Assembly (NCBI GenBank): GCA_002726235.1
Contig: PBSN01000007.1
Span: 41,813 to 105,812, forward strand
Direction: 5' to 3'
DNA from: Nitrospiraceae bacterium
GTDB lineage: Bacteria > Nitrospirota > Nitrospiria > Nitrospirales > UBA2166
DNA: 64,000 nt
Below, piece after piece: positions 1 to 9,306 of the stretch (its first letter is position 1; each line of letters starts with the position of its first letter). The notes below the pieces were generated by a model that was not told where the DNA came from, did not search any database, and saw nothing but the letters and a program-made list of their open reading frames with translations. The position numbers were made by a program, and so were the translations under genes.

Positions 1-722
1 GTGGGACTGGTATTGGAAAAGCGATAGCTATATGTTTTGCAGCAGAAGGTGCGCGGGTGATGATTGTTGGTCGGCGGAAAAGTCCTTTGGCCGAAACCGT
101 ATCCGAGATTCATTCGCATGGGGGGCAGGCTGCGTATGTGATTGCAGATTATGCGCAGGTGAAACAGGTGAAGGAGTCGATTGCTGCGACAATATCTACA
201 TTTGGGACGCTTGATATTTTGGTGAACAATGCCGGGGTGGCGGGGTTTAAGCCTATTCTTGAGGTGACTGAAGAGGATTATGAGTACCAGACAAGCATCA
301 ATCTCAAGGGTCTGTTGTTTGCCACCAAGTTTGCGATTCCTCTGCTTGCTTCCCAGGGAGGTGGTTCTATCGTGAATATCTCATCCGGTGCGGGATTGAA
401 GGCGGTGCCTTTATCGTCCGTCTATGGGACCACGAAGGCAGGAGTGGTTCATCTCACCAAGATCAGTGCCCTCGAGACAGCCGATAAAAACATCCGAGTC
501 AATTGCATCTGTCCAGGGTTTATCGAAACGCCCATCTTTGACACGTTCATTCCAAAGGATCAATTGAGGGCATCAAAAGCCAGTTTTAGCGAGATGACTC
601 CGTTGAAACGAATGGGGCGTGCGGATGAAGTTGCAAAGGCGGCACTCTACCTCGTATCCGAAGATGCCTCATGGATGACAGGTAATGTGGTGACCTTGGA
701 TGGGGGCCTGAATATCGCATAA
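1..722 (+). CDS. SDR-family oxidoreductase, 5' end cut by window edge
   Basis: Short-chain dehydrogenase/reductase, NAD(P)-dependent. The reading frame is open from base 3, so the ORF-track start at 57 is internal. The first visible residues GTGIGKAIA are the end of the TGxxxGIG dinucleotide motif. VNNAGVAG (structural NNAG), the NISSGAG serine, the YGTTK catalytic Tyr-x-x-x-Lys and the family-typical ending GNVVTLDGGLNIA follow in order. The Arg pair after strand 2 (VGRRK) suggests NADP(H), by family knowledge. Only a few N-terminal residues are missing. The substrate cannot be read from the sequence; FabG-like or sugar/alcohol dehydrogenases are possible. Confidence 0.9.
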   Translation, partial: GTGIGKAIAICFAAEGARVMIVGRRKSPLAETVSEIHSHGGQAAYVIADYAQVKQVKESIAATISTFGTLDILVNNAGVAGFKPILEVTEEDYEYQTSINLKGLLFATKFAIPLLASQGGGSIVNISSGAGLKAVPLSSVYGTTKAGVVHLTKISALETADKNIRVNCICPGFIETPIFDTFIPKDQLRASKASFSEMTPLKRMGRADEVAKAALYLVSEDASWMTGNVVTLDGGLNIA

Positions 723-729
723 TTTTTGT

Positions 730-1179
730 ATGAGCCGCGCTGTCCCAAAGGGGTTGCTGAGTGTGTTTGCGTGTGGGGTCATGTTATGTGCGATCCCGTC
801 TTTGGCCACCCAGAAGAGTTTTCAATCGACAACAATTTCAAACATTGCGAATGATCCTGGTGCCTATGACCGCAAAAAAGTTGCTGTCTCTGGGAAGATT
901 GTGAGTTTGCAAGTGCTTCGATCCTTTCGAGGGGCTACTTACGTTTCCATGGTGTTGATTGATGAAGACCAAGTAGATTCCCTGCCTGCTTTGACGGTTC
1001 TCTTCTGGCCATCCCATCCCTTGGCGATGGGGGATGTCGTGACTATTGAGGGGCGCTATCATGTGCAATGGAGATTTGGCGGGCTTGAACATGATCATTT
1101 CGTCGACGCTAGTAAGGTGGTGCGTGAAGGTGAAGTTGAATTACCGTCTGCCTCACCGTCTCCGCGTATTCAGTTGTAA
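730..1179 (+). CDS. small secreted protein of unknown function
   Basis: 149 residues with a clear Sec signal peptide (hydrophobic stretch about residues 8-26, cleavage near SLA/TQ). The mature part is about 120 residues. It contains segments such as KKVAVSGKIVSL and GDVVTIEGRYHV, which resemble the beta strands of an OB-fold periplasmic domain; that is inference only. It starts 7 bp after the SDR stop and may be co-transcribed with it. I do not recognise the family. No cysteines or metal motif stand out in the mature part. Confidence 0.65.
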   Translation: MSRAVPKGLLSVFACGVMLCAIPSLATQKSFQSTTISNIANDPGAYDRKKVAVSGKIVSLQVLRSFRGATYVSMVLIDEDQVDSLPALTVLFWPSHPLAMGDVVTIEGRYHVQWRFGGLEHDHFVDASKVVREGEVELPSASPSPRIQL

Positions 1180-1197
1180 CCGATTTGCTTTGAAGGT

Positions 1198-1869
1198 ATG
1201 GATTGGACACGAGAAGAACTTAGTGCATCGGTGGTTGCGTATATCGAAATGCGTGACTTCGAGCAGCGTGGTGAAAAGTTCGTTAAAAAACGATTCTACG
1301 AGGCACTAAGCGAGCGATTCGATAGGTCTCCAAAGGCATTCGAGTATCGAATGCAAAATATCTCCTACGTCTATTCTGTCTTAGGAAGGCAGTGGGTTAG
1401 TGGTCTAAAACCCGCAAAAAACGTTGGTGCAAACGTTCTCCCCGTCATTGAGGAACTGATTTTCCAACACGAAGGCGTCATATCCACTCCGAAAGTAGAG
1501 TTTGAAGAACAGGTCTCCAAACTGAGGCGGGAGAAAACTCTCCCCAAACCGCAGGGAAGCAAGTCCCCGCAAAAACAAAGCAAGGAGACTACATCCTACG
1601 ACAGAGACCCAGAGGTAGTAGCGTGGATTCTCAAAAAATCAGGTGGTATCTGTGAGAGTTGCGAGAACCCCGCACCTTTTGTGAAACCTGACGGGGACTT
1701 CTATCTCGAAGTTCACCATCTTCGCAGATTGGCAGATGGTGGAAGTGACACTGTGACCAATGCAGTGGCAGTTTGTCCTAACTGTCACAGAGAATTGCAT
1801 TACGGCAGCAACAGAGAAAATGCACTAAAACACCTGTATCTTGTTATGGAGAGATTAGAGCGGGAGTAA
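1198..1869 (+). CDS. HNH endonuclease-domain protein
   Basis: 223 residues. The C-terminal third is an HNH/McrA-type nuclease: a zinc-binding CESC pair, then EVHHLRRLADGG with the catalytic His pair, then CPNCH completing the zinc site. The N-terminal ~95 residues (MDWTREEL..., then a VLGRQW segment) form a helical domain of the sort found ahead of HNH in restriction-like proteins; I infer DNA recognition or specificity. A charged linker rich in Lys/Ser/Gln joins the two. Codon use is richer in AGA/AAA than in the neighbours, which suggests transfer. No methylase is adjacent that would make a classic restriction pair. Confidence 0.85.
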   Translation: MDWTREELSASVVAYIEMRDFEQRGEKFVKKRFYEALSERFDRSPKAFEYRMQNISYVYSVLGRQWVSGLKPAKNVGANVLPVIEELIFQHEGVISTPKVEFEEQVSKLRREKTLPKPQGSKSPQKQSKETTSYDRDPEVVAWILKKSGGICESCENPAPFVKPDGDFYLEVHHLRRLADGGSDTVTNAVAVCPNCHRELHYGSNRENALKHLYLVMERLERE

Positions 1870-1943
1870 TTGAAATGAGAACATACCGAACAATTCAATC
1901 AGGCACTCTGTAAGGGTTAAATTATCTTTGTAGAGACAATCAT

Positions 1944-2606
1944 TTATTCGACAAGATGACCGCGGGCAATCCAGTGGCGATCGTCAGGGCAGGTGATGAC
2001 AAAGTGGCCCAATCCGGATTCGGCTAATTGGGCTGAAACCTCTTCGTGGGTGAAAGCAGCTAGCATAGAGTTGTAGAAATCGCGGCGAAGGATTTCCGGT
2101 TCGTGATATGCGTACTGCTCAACGATGGTTTGAGCGATTGTTGTCGATTGAGGGCGGGAGAGATCCATGATGAGAACGGGTGCAGAGGGCTTTGCTAAGC
2201 GTGTGATCGTGGTCCAGAAATCCATAGGGCGGGGAAGGTGGTGCAGCAAACTATTGGAGATGACGGCATCAGCCAGGTCAGGCAAAAAAGTTCTTTGGAT
2301 TGTTTCACAACGTAACTGGATGCAATCGTGTAGCTGCGCGGTGGTGATGGCTTTTTCTCCAAGCTGGATCATTGGACGTGAGGCGTCGATGCCAATAACG
2401 CGACAGTCGGGGAGTGCTTGGACAAGCCGGATTGGAATATCCGCTGGGCCACATCCGAGGTCGATCACGGATCCAGAGAGGAAGTCCGGAAAACGCCGAC
2501 GAAATTCATTGATAAAATATTCGTTTTCTTTTGAGAAGTCTGCTTGTGCGTATGCCTGCGCCTGGTCCGGATCGTCCATGAATTCTGGCTCAAGCACACG
2601 TTTCAT
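1944..2606 (-). CDS. class I SAM-dependent methyltransferase
   Basis: About 220 residues. The Rossmann motif I is VIDLGCGPADIP, followed by an acidic motif II around RVIGIDAS and a NSLLHHLP motif typical of small-molecule methyltransferases. The ORF track starts at a TTG (2621). I prefer the internal ATG at 2606, which gives MKRVLEPEFMDD, because a protein opening MKRVLEPE is a pattern I recall for this family. Neither start has a convincing Shine-Dalgarno. It is on the strand opposite to its neighbours, and the substrate is unknown. Confidence 0.8.
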   Translation of the reverse strand: MKRVLEPEFMDDPDQAQAYAQADFSKENEYFINEFRRRFPDFLSGSVIDLGCGPADIPIRLVQALPDCRVIGIDASRPMIQLGEKAITTAQLHDCIQLRCETIQRTFLPDLADAVISNSLLHHLPRPMDFWTTITRLAKPSAPVLIMDLSRPQSTTIAQTIVEQYAYHEPEILRRDFYNSMLAAFTHEEVSAQLAESGLGHFVITCPDDRHWIARGHLVE

Positions 2607-2914
2607 TTCACGGAATTCCAACAGTCAATGCCATCTAACGTTTGATCTGGGATTACCTAGGTTTGTGGGTAGGATGCCCGTAGCATCAGGGGTGACGTAG
2701 TAAATAAAGCAAGTGGCTGCTCTTGGGAAAGGAGTGCCTTGCCTGGTCAATAATCGATTTGGTCAGTTGAAAGAGTTGTATCAGGATTCATGGGGATTCG
2801 TGGAGTCCCTTCTGTCTCCAGTGCCATCGGGACGTTGTAATTGGCAATGGCAACAGCGGCATCAATTGTAGCGTGGCGTATCATGATTGGGTTTTTCTGC
2901 TGATTTATAGTTCG

Positions 2915-3280
2915 TCACCAAACGTATTCCATGACCATCTTCGGTTCTGTTCCAACAAAATATTTGAGCGGGCGTGCATTTCCGACATGCGTTGATAGTT
3001 TTCCTTCCGCTTCAGATTCAAATGTGGATTTGTGAGGTTCTGGTTGATTCGGATGTCATTATCCACGTGTAACGCGTCTTGCTCAGGCTAGTATAGCAGG
3101 GTTGCGTTTTGATCGATGATGCTGGCGAGGTCGTCATATGCGTTGAGAGCGAACACATCTGCTCGAAATCCTGCGATGAGGGGTGGAATGGGTGTGTAGG
3201 ATGCGGGTATTTCCATGGAAGAGGCTTTGGGGAGAAGAAAGAGCCGTTGAGGTGGTAGTATTTCAAATTTTCCACAGACT
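2915..3280 (-). pseudogene. eroded protein-coding remnant (minus strand)
   Basis: The 2.6-3.5 kb gap has no intact gene, but the minus strand carries protein-like segments in two frames. One reads SSMEIPASYTPIPPLIAGF and on to ...DQNATLLY, then meets a TAG at 3088-3090. After it, the same frame continues PEQDALHVDNDIRINQN. A shifted frame then gives EPHKSTFESEAEGKL and ends NARPLKYFVGTEPKMVMEYVW before a TGA at 2915. The pattern of one in-frame stop and one frameshift suggests a decayed gene. The original family is not recognised. The call rests on how protein-like the segments look, so confidence is low. Confidence 0.35.
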
Positions 3281-3528
3281 CGGTACTATGCAACGAGGAT
3301 ATATGAACAGTGTAAAGAGGCTAGGCGTTCCATCCATTTTTCTCCAGCCAAGACATTGCCCGATGCCACACACGAAATATCGTCACTCTTTCAATTGATT
3401 GTTTCATTGATTCTATTGCGGGCAAGAAAAGGCGATTTGCGAAGTGTGATTCTCGATGGCACGTTGATTGCGTTTTAGGGGGGGGAGACTTGAAGAGTTC
3501 GTTAATGCGTACAAAGATAAGGGGAATC

Positions 3529-4614
3529 ATGATCCGATTGAGGATAGTGCTGTTCACCCTTGGAGTACTTCTGATTGTTCTCAATGGGTGCAGCCAACTC
3601 GGACCCGGAAGAATTGAAGTAGGCCGTGGACACTATAATGCGGTCGTTCAGCAGACCGACAATGAACAAATGCTTCTCAATCTGGTTCGCCTGCGTTACC
3701 GTGACACGCCGTTTTTTCTTCAGGTAGCAAGCGTGTCTACGAACTTCGAGTTCCAAGTTTCCGCAGATACCAGTGCGTCATTGAATACGGGCCCAGACGT
3801 GTATGGCCTTGGCGTTGCGGGTAAGATGATCGAATCGCCGACTGTCACCTATACGCCTCTGCAAGGGGATCTATTTGTCAAAGAGTTGCTTTCGCCCGTA
3901 AGTCTGTCCACAGTAGTCTTGTTGTACCATTCTGGATGGGCAATTGATCGGATCTTTAACGTCACGATGCAATATCTTAATGGGATTCCAAACGCGCCGA
4001 GTGCGTCAGGCCCGACACCGGATGGGGTTCCTGAATATGCGGTCTTTCATCGGATCACCGATCTTCTTCGGGTTCTCCAAAAGCGGGGGGACGTGACCCT
4101 TTGGCAGGCTGAAGGAGGTGTTCCGGCTCAAAGCATGATTTTGCGCATCGCACCGCGTGCGCTTGATTTACCGGAAGGGAGTCAACTGGTTGAACTCCTT
4201 CGTTTGCCCCCTGGGAAAACCGATTACACGATCACTACCACTGTGGATTCAAGTAACGGCGAGGAAATGAGCGTTGTGATGCGATCATTGATGGCAAGCT
4301 TGTTTTATGTGTCGCAGGGTGTGCAACCGTTGCCTGAAGATGAAACACGTGGTCGTGTCACGGTCACTCGTGATGCCAGTGGCCAACCGTTTGATTGGAG
4401 GCGGGTGACTGGAGAGTTGATGCAGATACATTCAAGTGTGAACCAACCAGAATTTGCGGCCGTACGTGTTCAATACCGTGGAACATGGTTTTACATCGAT
4501 GATTCCGATTTGACCTCAAAGTCGACGTTTGCGTTGCTCATGAATCTCTTTGCGTTGCAGGCTGGCGATGTTCCAGCAACTGCGCCTGTGCTCACACTTC
4601 CTGTCGCTCGATAA
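3529..4614 (+). CDS. predicted lipoprotein, unknown function
   Basis: 361 residues from ATG 3529, chosen over the upstream TTG because AAGGGGA lies 4-5 nt ahead and the protein then opens MIRLRIVLF..., an ideal lipoprotein signal. The lipobox is LNGCS, so the mature protein is lipid-anchored, probably in the outer membrane or facing the periplasm. The stretch TDNEQMLLNLVRLRYRDTPFF is a motif I associate with an uncharacterised lipoprotein family in Nitrospirota and Acidobacteria. No enzymatic motif is seen. The end of the frame runs into the decayed tRNA-Arg sequence, so the last three codons may be captured tRNA DNA. Confidence 0.75.
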   Translation: MIRLRIVLFTLGVLLIVLNGCSQLGPGRIEVGRGHYNAVVQQTDNEQMLLNLVRLRYRDTPFFLQVASVSTNFEFQVSADTSASLNTGPDVYGLGVAGKMIESPTVTYTPLQGDLFVKELLSPVSLSTVVLLYHSGWAIDRIFNVTMQYLNGIPNAPSASGPTPDGVPEYAVFHRITDLLRVLQKRGDVTLWQAEGGVPAQSMILRIAPRALDLPEGSQLVELLRLPPGKTDYTITTTVDSSNGEEMSVVMRSLMASLFYVSQGVQPLPEDETRGRVTVTRDASGQPFDWRRVTGELMQIHSSVNQPEFAAVRVQYRGTWFYIDDSDLTSKSTFALLMNLFALQAGDVPATAPVLTLPVAR

Positions 4615-4680
4615 GGTCAGTTGAGGAATAGCTCTGTCCTCCGAAGGCAGAGGTCAGAGGTTCGAATCCTCTCGGGTGCA
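4606..4680 (+). pseudogene. degenerate tRNA-Arg(CCG) remnant
   Basis: The 3' half of a tRNA is well preserved: anticodon arm CTGTC-CTCCGAA-GGCAG (anticodon CCG at 4641-4643), a 5-nt variable loop, T arm AGAGG-TTCGAAT-CCTCT, 3' acceptor strand CGGGTGC and discriminator A. Upstream, TCAGTTGAGGAATAG still aligns with a D-loop, but the D stem no longer pairs. The 5' acceptor strand (GCTCGAT here) cannot pair with CGGGTGC. No CCA is encoded. It overlaps the end of the upstream lipoprotein gene. A preserved 3' half beside a broken 5' half is what an integration (att) scar would leave; simple decay is the alternative. Confidence 0.65.
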
Positions 4681-4883
4681 GCGCACGTTTGGGAACGGGT
4701 GTCTCATCCTGGAGACTAATGCCAAATTGCCTTAGTTTTTACTAGTTAGTATTCGTTTGAAGTGAACCACGAAATTGTGTCGGTGGGGGATGAACCCCTT
4801 GAAAATATTGCAAAATATGCCCCATATTCTTACAATGATGGCTTCCTCTCCAATTATTATCAGTGTAAGGATCACTGGATGTT

Positions 4884-5840
4884 GTGAAACGGACTTTATC
4901 AGGCCGGGTGGTGACGATTCTCTTTGTTATTACCGGTGCGGCTTTTGGGCTTGCGAGTATTCTAAATAGCCTACTTGCACACGCTTTAGCATCGCCTTCT
5001 ACCGTTTCCATGCGCGTGGATTTTCCGCATCCACTACAACAGGCTATTGATATTGATCAGGTTGTACGGGTTATTCTCAGTGGGGACCTGTTTCTGCAGC
5101 CCGAACATCTCAAATCAGCTTCTATCAATGGAGATCCCTTATCGGACTCTTCTGGTTATGAGATTTCATCGTCTGGAGAGATCGTGACACCCGATGGACC
5201 TATTCCGCTTCGTCTGATGGGCACGGTCGTTGGACCTCCGCGGCTGACCTATGCGATTATCGAGTCTGATGATGAGGGACAGCGGCTGTATCATCTCCAC
5301 GACATGGTTCTTGATGTGGCAAAAGTGGTTCGGATCGTGCGGAATGAAGTTACTGTTGAGGTGGGGGGGGTACCGGCGTTACTGCGGACGGAATTCGAAC
5401 CCGCGCGCTCGAGCTCTGAATCCCAACCTAGCGCTTCAAGTACGGCATCGATCTCATTAAGAGGATCCAAAGCCATCGTCGTGGCCCCGCGAAAATCAGC
5501 GCGGAAAGGGAAAAAATTAAAGCATCGATTAACGTTAGACCGTAAGGAGGTTGACGCAGCGTTTGCCAATCTCCCCAAGCTTCTGACGCAAGCACGGGTG
5601 ATGCCTCATTATGCCAGTGGGAAAATGGCTGGGTTCCAAGTGGTCTCTGTGAAATCAGAAAGCCTGTTCGATCGTATTGGGTTGCAGTCTCAAGATGTGC
5701 TGAAGCGAATCAATGGGATGGAAATCAAAGATCCATCGAGATTCCTCAGTGCGTTTCAGCAGGTGAAGGAAGAGGAAACAATTACTCTTGACCTCGTTCG
5801 GCAAGGGAAGTCAAATACCTTCGTGTACGAGATTCGGTAA
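4884..5840 (+). CDS. gspC: type II secretion protein GspC (PDZ domain)
   Basis: 318 residues, GTG start. There is a short cytoplasmic N-terminus, one membrane span (about residues 8-30), a periplasmic HR domain (LMGTVVGPPRLTYAIIES, family-typical), a basic/Ser-rich linker, and a C-terminal PDZ domain (GFQVVSVKSESLFDRIGLQ, then DVLKRINGMEIKDPSRF). GspC links the inner-membrane platform to the GspD secretin. It is the first gene of the gsp operon and abuts gspD. No clear promoter was found in the 200 bp upstream; a small hairpin GTCTC-ATCCTG-GAGAC sits at about 4700. Confidence 0.9.
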   Translation: MKRTLSGRVVTILFVITGAAFGLASILNSLLAHALASPSTVSMRVDFPHPLQQAIDIDQVVRVILSGDLFLQPEHLKSASINGDPLSDSSGYEISSSGEIVTPDGPIPLRLMGTVVGPPRLTYAIIESDDEGQRLYHLHDMVLDVAKVVRIVRNEVTVEVGGVPALLRTEFEPARSSSESQPSASSTASISLRGSKAIVVAPRKSARKGKKLKHRLTLDRKEVDAAFANLPKLLTQARVMPHYASGKMAGFQVVSVKSESLFDRIGLQSQDVLKRINGMEIKDPSRFLSAFQQVKEEETITLDLVRQGKSNTFVYEIR

Positions 5841-5846
5841 TTGCTA

Positions 5847-7424
5847 ATGGGTTATTTCTCCTGTCATCCAATGAACGTTTCCCAATGGATGGGTTTACTG
5901 TTGGCGGTCTGCGTGCTCACTGGCGGTCTACTAGCCACAGATCATGTGTACGCCCAGCCTGCGGCTGATGATGTGATTCCCCAAGCGGGGGAGGCAATCA
6001 CGTTGGATTTTCAAGATGTTGAACTCCCGGTTTTCATTCGATTTGTCAGTGAGTTTACCGGGAAGAACATTATGATTGACGAATCGGTGAGGGGAAAAGT
6101 TTCATTGTTTTCTCCGACAAAAGTTGCGAGTGATGGTGTTTACCAAGTGTTTCTTGATGTTCTCAAGCTGAAGGGATATGTCGCTGTTGACGCTGGGGAA
6201 GTGATTCAAGTGCTGTCGGCTTCCGACGCACCCTCAGGTCGCCAGATTTATGTGCATCAGTTAGAGAACGCGAAGGCTGCTGAGATTACTGCTGTCCTTG
6301 TAGGGCTTGTCAGCAGGTCAAATGCGGTTACGCCTCCACAACCTGGTAAGCCCGTTGTGCGTCGCGCAACAGAGTTCGAAGGGCCTGTGCAGATTTACCC
6401 AGACAAGACATCGAATAGGCTCGTCATTACGGCGACCCCTGTTGACTATGAACGTTTGGTGACGATCATCGATGGGTTGGACGTGCAATTGGGTCAGGTC
6501 TTTGTCGAAGCCGTGATTATGGAGGTGAACATTTCAACATTAAAAGAATTGGGCAACGAACCCAATGCACTGCTTGCCACAGGTGGTGTGGGTGAGTCTG
6601 TGACCTCGCTTGGCGGGTTTAACCGGGCACCCGAGGATATTGTAGGCATTGCCTCGCTGTTGGCAGGACAAATCTCAGCTGGCATCGAAGATTTAAGTCC
6701 GATAACGGTTCGGAACTTCTTGCATGCGCTCTTGACCCGTAAGGACGTGAATTTGCTTTCGACCCCTCATATTCTCACGACAGATGGCCATAAGGCGAAA
6801 ATTATCGTGGGTGAAAACCGGCCTTTTGTGACTGGGCAGAGTCAGTCGGTGGGTGGAAATACGATGACCACGATTGATCGAGAAGATGTTGGGGTTGTCT
6901 TGGAGTTGACGCCGCATCTTATGGAGAATGATATGATCACGCTTCAGGTCTCACAAGAAATTACGGCGGTGGATGAGACCATCGCTCAGAATATTGGGAA
7001 TACTCCTGTGGGGCCTACGACGACGAAGCGAGGGACCAACACAACCGTGATTGTTCGCGACGCTCAGCCTATTGTGTTGGGGGGGTTGATTCGTGACAAC
7101 ATCACTGAATCGAACCGAAAGATTCCAATTCTTGGGGACATTCCGTTTATTGGCGCGATGTTTCGGTTTGAAACTCGTAACAGTGAGAAGGTCAATCTTT
7201 TGATTTTCTTGACGCCTCATATCGTGCGTGGTCCAGAAGATGTTTCCGAACTCAAGAAGCTGAAGCTTGAAGAGTTGCAACCGATGGTTGATGACAGCAT
7301 TATTGAAGGTAGCGGAATACCCGACACAATCAGACAATTGCACATCGTTCCTTCGGGTGAAGTGGTTAATCACTCATTTTCTTTTCAGCCGCCTCCTCTA
7401 GTGTCGGCTGCTTCCGGAGCCTAG
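5847..7424 (+). CDS. gspD: type II secretion secretin GspD
   Basis: About 525 residues. The start is uncertain: TTG 5841, ATG 5847 or ATG 5871; the last two keep a signal peptide ending near VYA/QP. There is an N0-like domain (ITLDFQDVELPVFIRFV), an N1-type domain (VHQLENAKAAEITAVLVGL), a further N domain (YPDKTSNRLVITATP), and then the secretin core (LLSTPHILTTDGHKAKIIVG, VVLGGLIRDN, LLIFLTPHIV). At this length it is shorter than classical 650-residue GspD and appears to lack one N domain. It forms the outer-membrane channel. No pilotin gene is recognised, though a tiny lipoprotein candidate lies downstream of gspE. Confidence 0.95.
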   Translation: MGYFSCHPMNVSQWMGLLLAVCVLTGGLLATDHVYAQPAADDVIPQAGEAITLDFQDVELPVFIRFVSEFTGKNIMIDESVRGKVSLFSPTKVASDGVYQVFLDVLKLKGYVAVDAGEVIQVLSASDAPSGRQIYVHQLENAKAAEITAVLVGLVSRSNAVTPPQPGKPVVRRATEFEGPVQIYPDKTSNRLVITATPVDYERLVTIIDGLDVQLGQVFVEAVIMEVNISTLKELGNEPNALLATGGVGESVTSLGGFNRAPEDIVGIASLLAGQISAGIEDLSPITVRNFLHALLTRKDVNLLSTPHILTTDGHKAKIIVGENRPFVTGQSQSVGGNTMTTIDREDVGVVLELTPHLMENDMITLQVSQEITAVDETIAQNIGNTPVGPTTTKRGTNTTVIVRDAQPIVLGGLIRDNITESNRKIPILGDIPFIGAMFRFETRNSEKVNLLIFLTPHIVRGPEDVSELKKLKLEELQPMVDDSIIEGSGIPDTIRQLHIVPSGEVVNHSFSFQPPPLVSAASGA

Positions 7425-7452
7425 GCTCAGGTTTCCGTCTCCTTTCTCGGCT

Positions 7453-9168
7453 ATGTCCACAACGGACGAACGGCTTAGCGAAATTCTCCAAGACAAGTAT
7501 TCGGTTGATCCCGCACGTATTGAGGAAGCGCTTACGGCCCAGCGCGAGAAGGGGGGGCGACTGAGCGATATTCTTCTCACGCAACAGGTTGTACGGGAAG
7601 AAGAGTTGCTCGAGGCGCTCAGTATTCAATATCACCTTCCACATCGTGCGCACCTTCGTCCTCCCGACATTGAACTTACTCTTGTGTCGCGGGTGCCAAT
7701 TGCTTTTGCCAAGCGGCATTTGGTGCTTCCCATTCAGGTTCGTGATGGTGTTGTTGAAGTCGTTACGGCTGACCCCTTGAACTTCGCCCCATTGGATGAT
7801 CTGCGGATCTTATTGAACCATAATGTCCAACCGGTATTGAGTACCGCAATGACTATTTTGGGGTGCATTAACCAGGTTTACGATCAGACCGCGTCGAATC
7901 GCGCTGAACAAGCCATCGAGGATATGTCGGGGGCAGAAGATGTTGACGCGTCAGCTGGGGAGTGGACAGAGCCTTTAGATTTGCTCGATGCGACTGATGA
8001 GGCGCCGATGATTCGGCTGGTCAATTCTATCCTCTATCAGGCCGCACGACAGCGTGCAAGCGATATCCATCTCGAACCGTTTGAACAGGAAGTGCTGGTC
8101 CGATATCGAATCGATGGCGTGTTGTATAACAATATGACTCTTCCGCGGAGGTTGCACCCGGGGCTTATTTCACGCGTAAAAATTATGGCGGGACTGAATA
8201 TTGCTGAAAAGCGTCTCCCGCAAGACGGGCGTATTACCATACGAACTGCAGGGCGCGCAATCGATTTGCGTGTTTCGGTCATTCCGACAGCGTTTGGTGA
8301 GCGAGCGGTGCTCAGATTACTCGAAAAAGGAACGCGTCTATTTAGTCTTGTCGATCTTGGACTTTCAAACGAGAAGATGACTGTGATGGATCAACTCATC
8401 CGAATGAGTCACGGGATCTTGTTAGTGACGGGTCCCACAGGAAGTGGAAAGACCACAACTCTATATACCGGATTGACCCAAATCAATACGTCGGACAGAA
8501 ACATTATCACCATTGAGGATCCTGTAGAATATCAATTAACCGGTATTGGGCAAATGCAGGTCAATGCTAAAATTGGCATGACATTTGCTAATGGACTTCG
8601 GGCGATCCTTCGACAAGATCCGGACGTAATCATGGTTGGCGAGATCCGAGATCGTGAGACCGCCGATATTGCCATTCATGCTTCGCTGACGGGGCATCTG
8701 GTGTTGTCAACTTTGCATACCAATGATGCGGCTGGTGCGGTCACCCGACTGATTGATATGGATGTTGAGCCGTTTCTCGTTTCGTCGTCTGTCTCTGCAG
8801 TCATCGCACAGCGGTTGGTTCGAGTGTTATGTCCGGAATGTCGTCAGTCGGCATCCCCGTCACACGAAGAACTTGTGAAACTCGGCTTAGAAGCTGAATC
8901 GGTAACCACAACAATTTATCATGCTGTTGGCTGTGAGACCTGCATGCAGACAGGGTATCGTGGGCGGCAAGGCATCTATGAGATTTTGCTTGTCGATGAT
9001 GATATCCGGGCACTCATTATCGCGAAAACTGATTCGGCACAGATTCAAAAGTGCGCGATTGAAAAAGGAATGACGACTCTTGCTCATGAAGGGGCGGTCA
9101 AAGTTCTTGAGGGTGTAACAACGGTAGAAGAAGTGCTTCGCGTGACATTGCAGGATGTCGCTTGGTAG
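7453..9168 (+). CDS. gspE: type II secretion ATPase GspE
   Basis: 571 residues. An N-terminal MshEN/GspE-type domain (about 1-150) precedes the secretion ATPase core. Walker A is GPTGSGKTTTLY, the Asp box is TIEDPVEYQ, Walker B lies around DPDVIMVGEIRDRET, and the His box is LVLSTLHTNDAAGA. A zinc-binding tetracysteine domain follows (CPEC ... CETC), as in true GspE proteins. It is the cytoplasmic motor that drives pseudopilus assembly. The gene starts 28 bp after gspD. Confidence 0.96.
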   Translation: MSTTDERLSEILQDKYSVDPARIEEALTAQREKGGRLSDILLTQQVVREEELLEALSIQYHLPHRAHLRPPDIELTLVSRVPIAFAKRHLVLPIQVRDGVVEVVTADPLNFAPLDDLRILLNHNVQPVLSTAMTILGCINQVYDQTASNRAEQAIEDMSGAEDVDASAGEWTEPLDLLDATDEAPMIRLVNSILYQAARQRASDIHLEPFEQEVLVRYRIDGVLYNNMTLPRRLHPGLISRVKIMAGLNIAEKRLPQDGRITIRTAGRAIDLRVSVIPTAFGERAVLRLLEKGTRLFSLVDLGLSNEKMTVMDQLIRMSHGILLVTGPTGSGKTTTLYTGLTQINTSDRNIITIEDPVEYQLTGIGQMQVNAKIGMTFANGLRAILRQDPDVIMVGEIRDRETADIAIHASLTGHLVLSTLHTNDAAGAVTRLIDMDVEPFLVSSSVSAVIAQRLVRVLCPECRQSASPSHEELVKLGLEAESVTTTIYHAVGCETCMQTGYRGRQGIYEILLVDDDIRALIIAKTDSAQIQKCAIEKGMTTLAHEGAVKVLEGVTTVEEVLRVTLQDVAW

Positions 9169-9171
9169 ATC

Positions 9172-9191
9172 CCCGTTTGGTAATAAACGGG
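9172..9191 (+). promoter_or_regulatory. hairpin after gspE
   Basis: Perfect 7-bp stem CCCGTTT-ggtaat-AAACGGG just after the gspE stop. It has no adjacent T-run, so it is more likely an mRNA stabiliser, or a partial terminator tuning gspE versus gspF expression, than a full terminator. A perfect palindrome CTTGAGCTCAAG follows at 9213-9224. The 358-bp gspE-gspF gap otherwise holds only the small lipoprotein candidate. Confidence 0.4.
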
Positions 9192-9306
9192 AGGTCTGGT
9201 CGCGGTTTTTGGCTTGAGCTCAAGATAAAACAGGTTGCTCATCCTCATATGCATGGATGGAAAATACTGGCGTTGCCTTCTAGGTGCTGGATGCGGTTGG
9301 TGCCTG

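Noticed and set aside
3183-3398. 71-residue plus-strand ORF
   Set aside because: Overlaps a region where the minus strand is more protein-like. No ribosome site or recognisable motif.
4680-4883. Intact tRNA gene before gspC
   Set aside because: Only the 3' half pairs. The acceptor and D stems are broken, so it is listed as a remnant.
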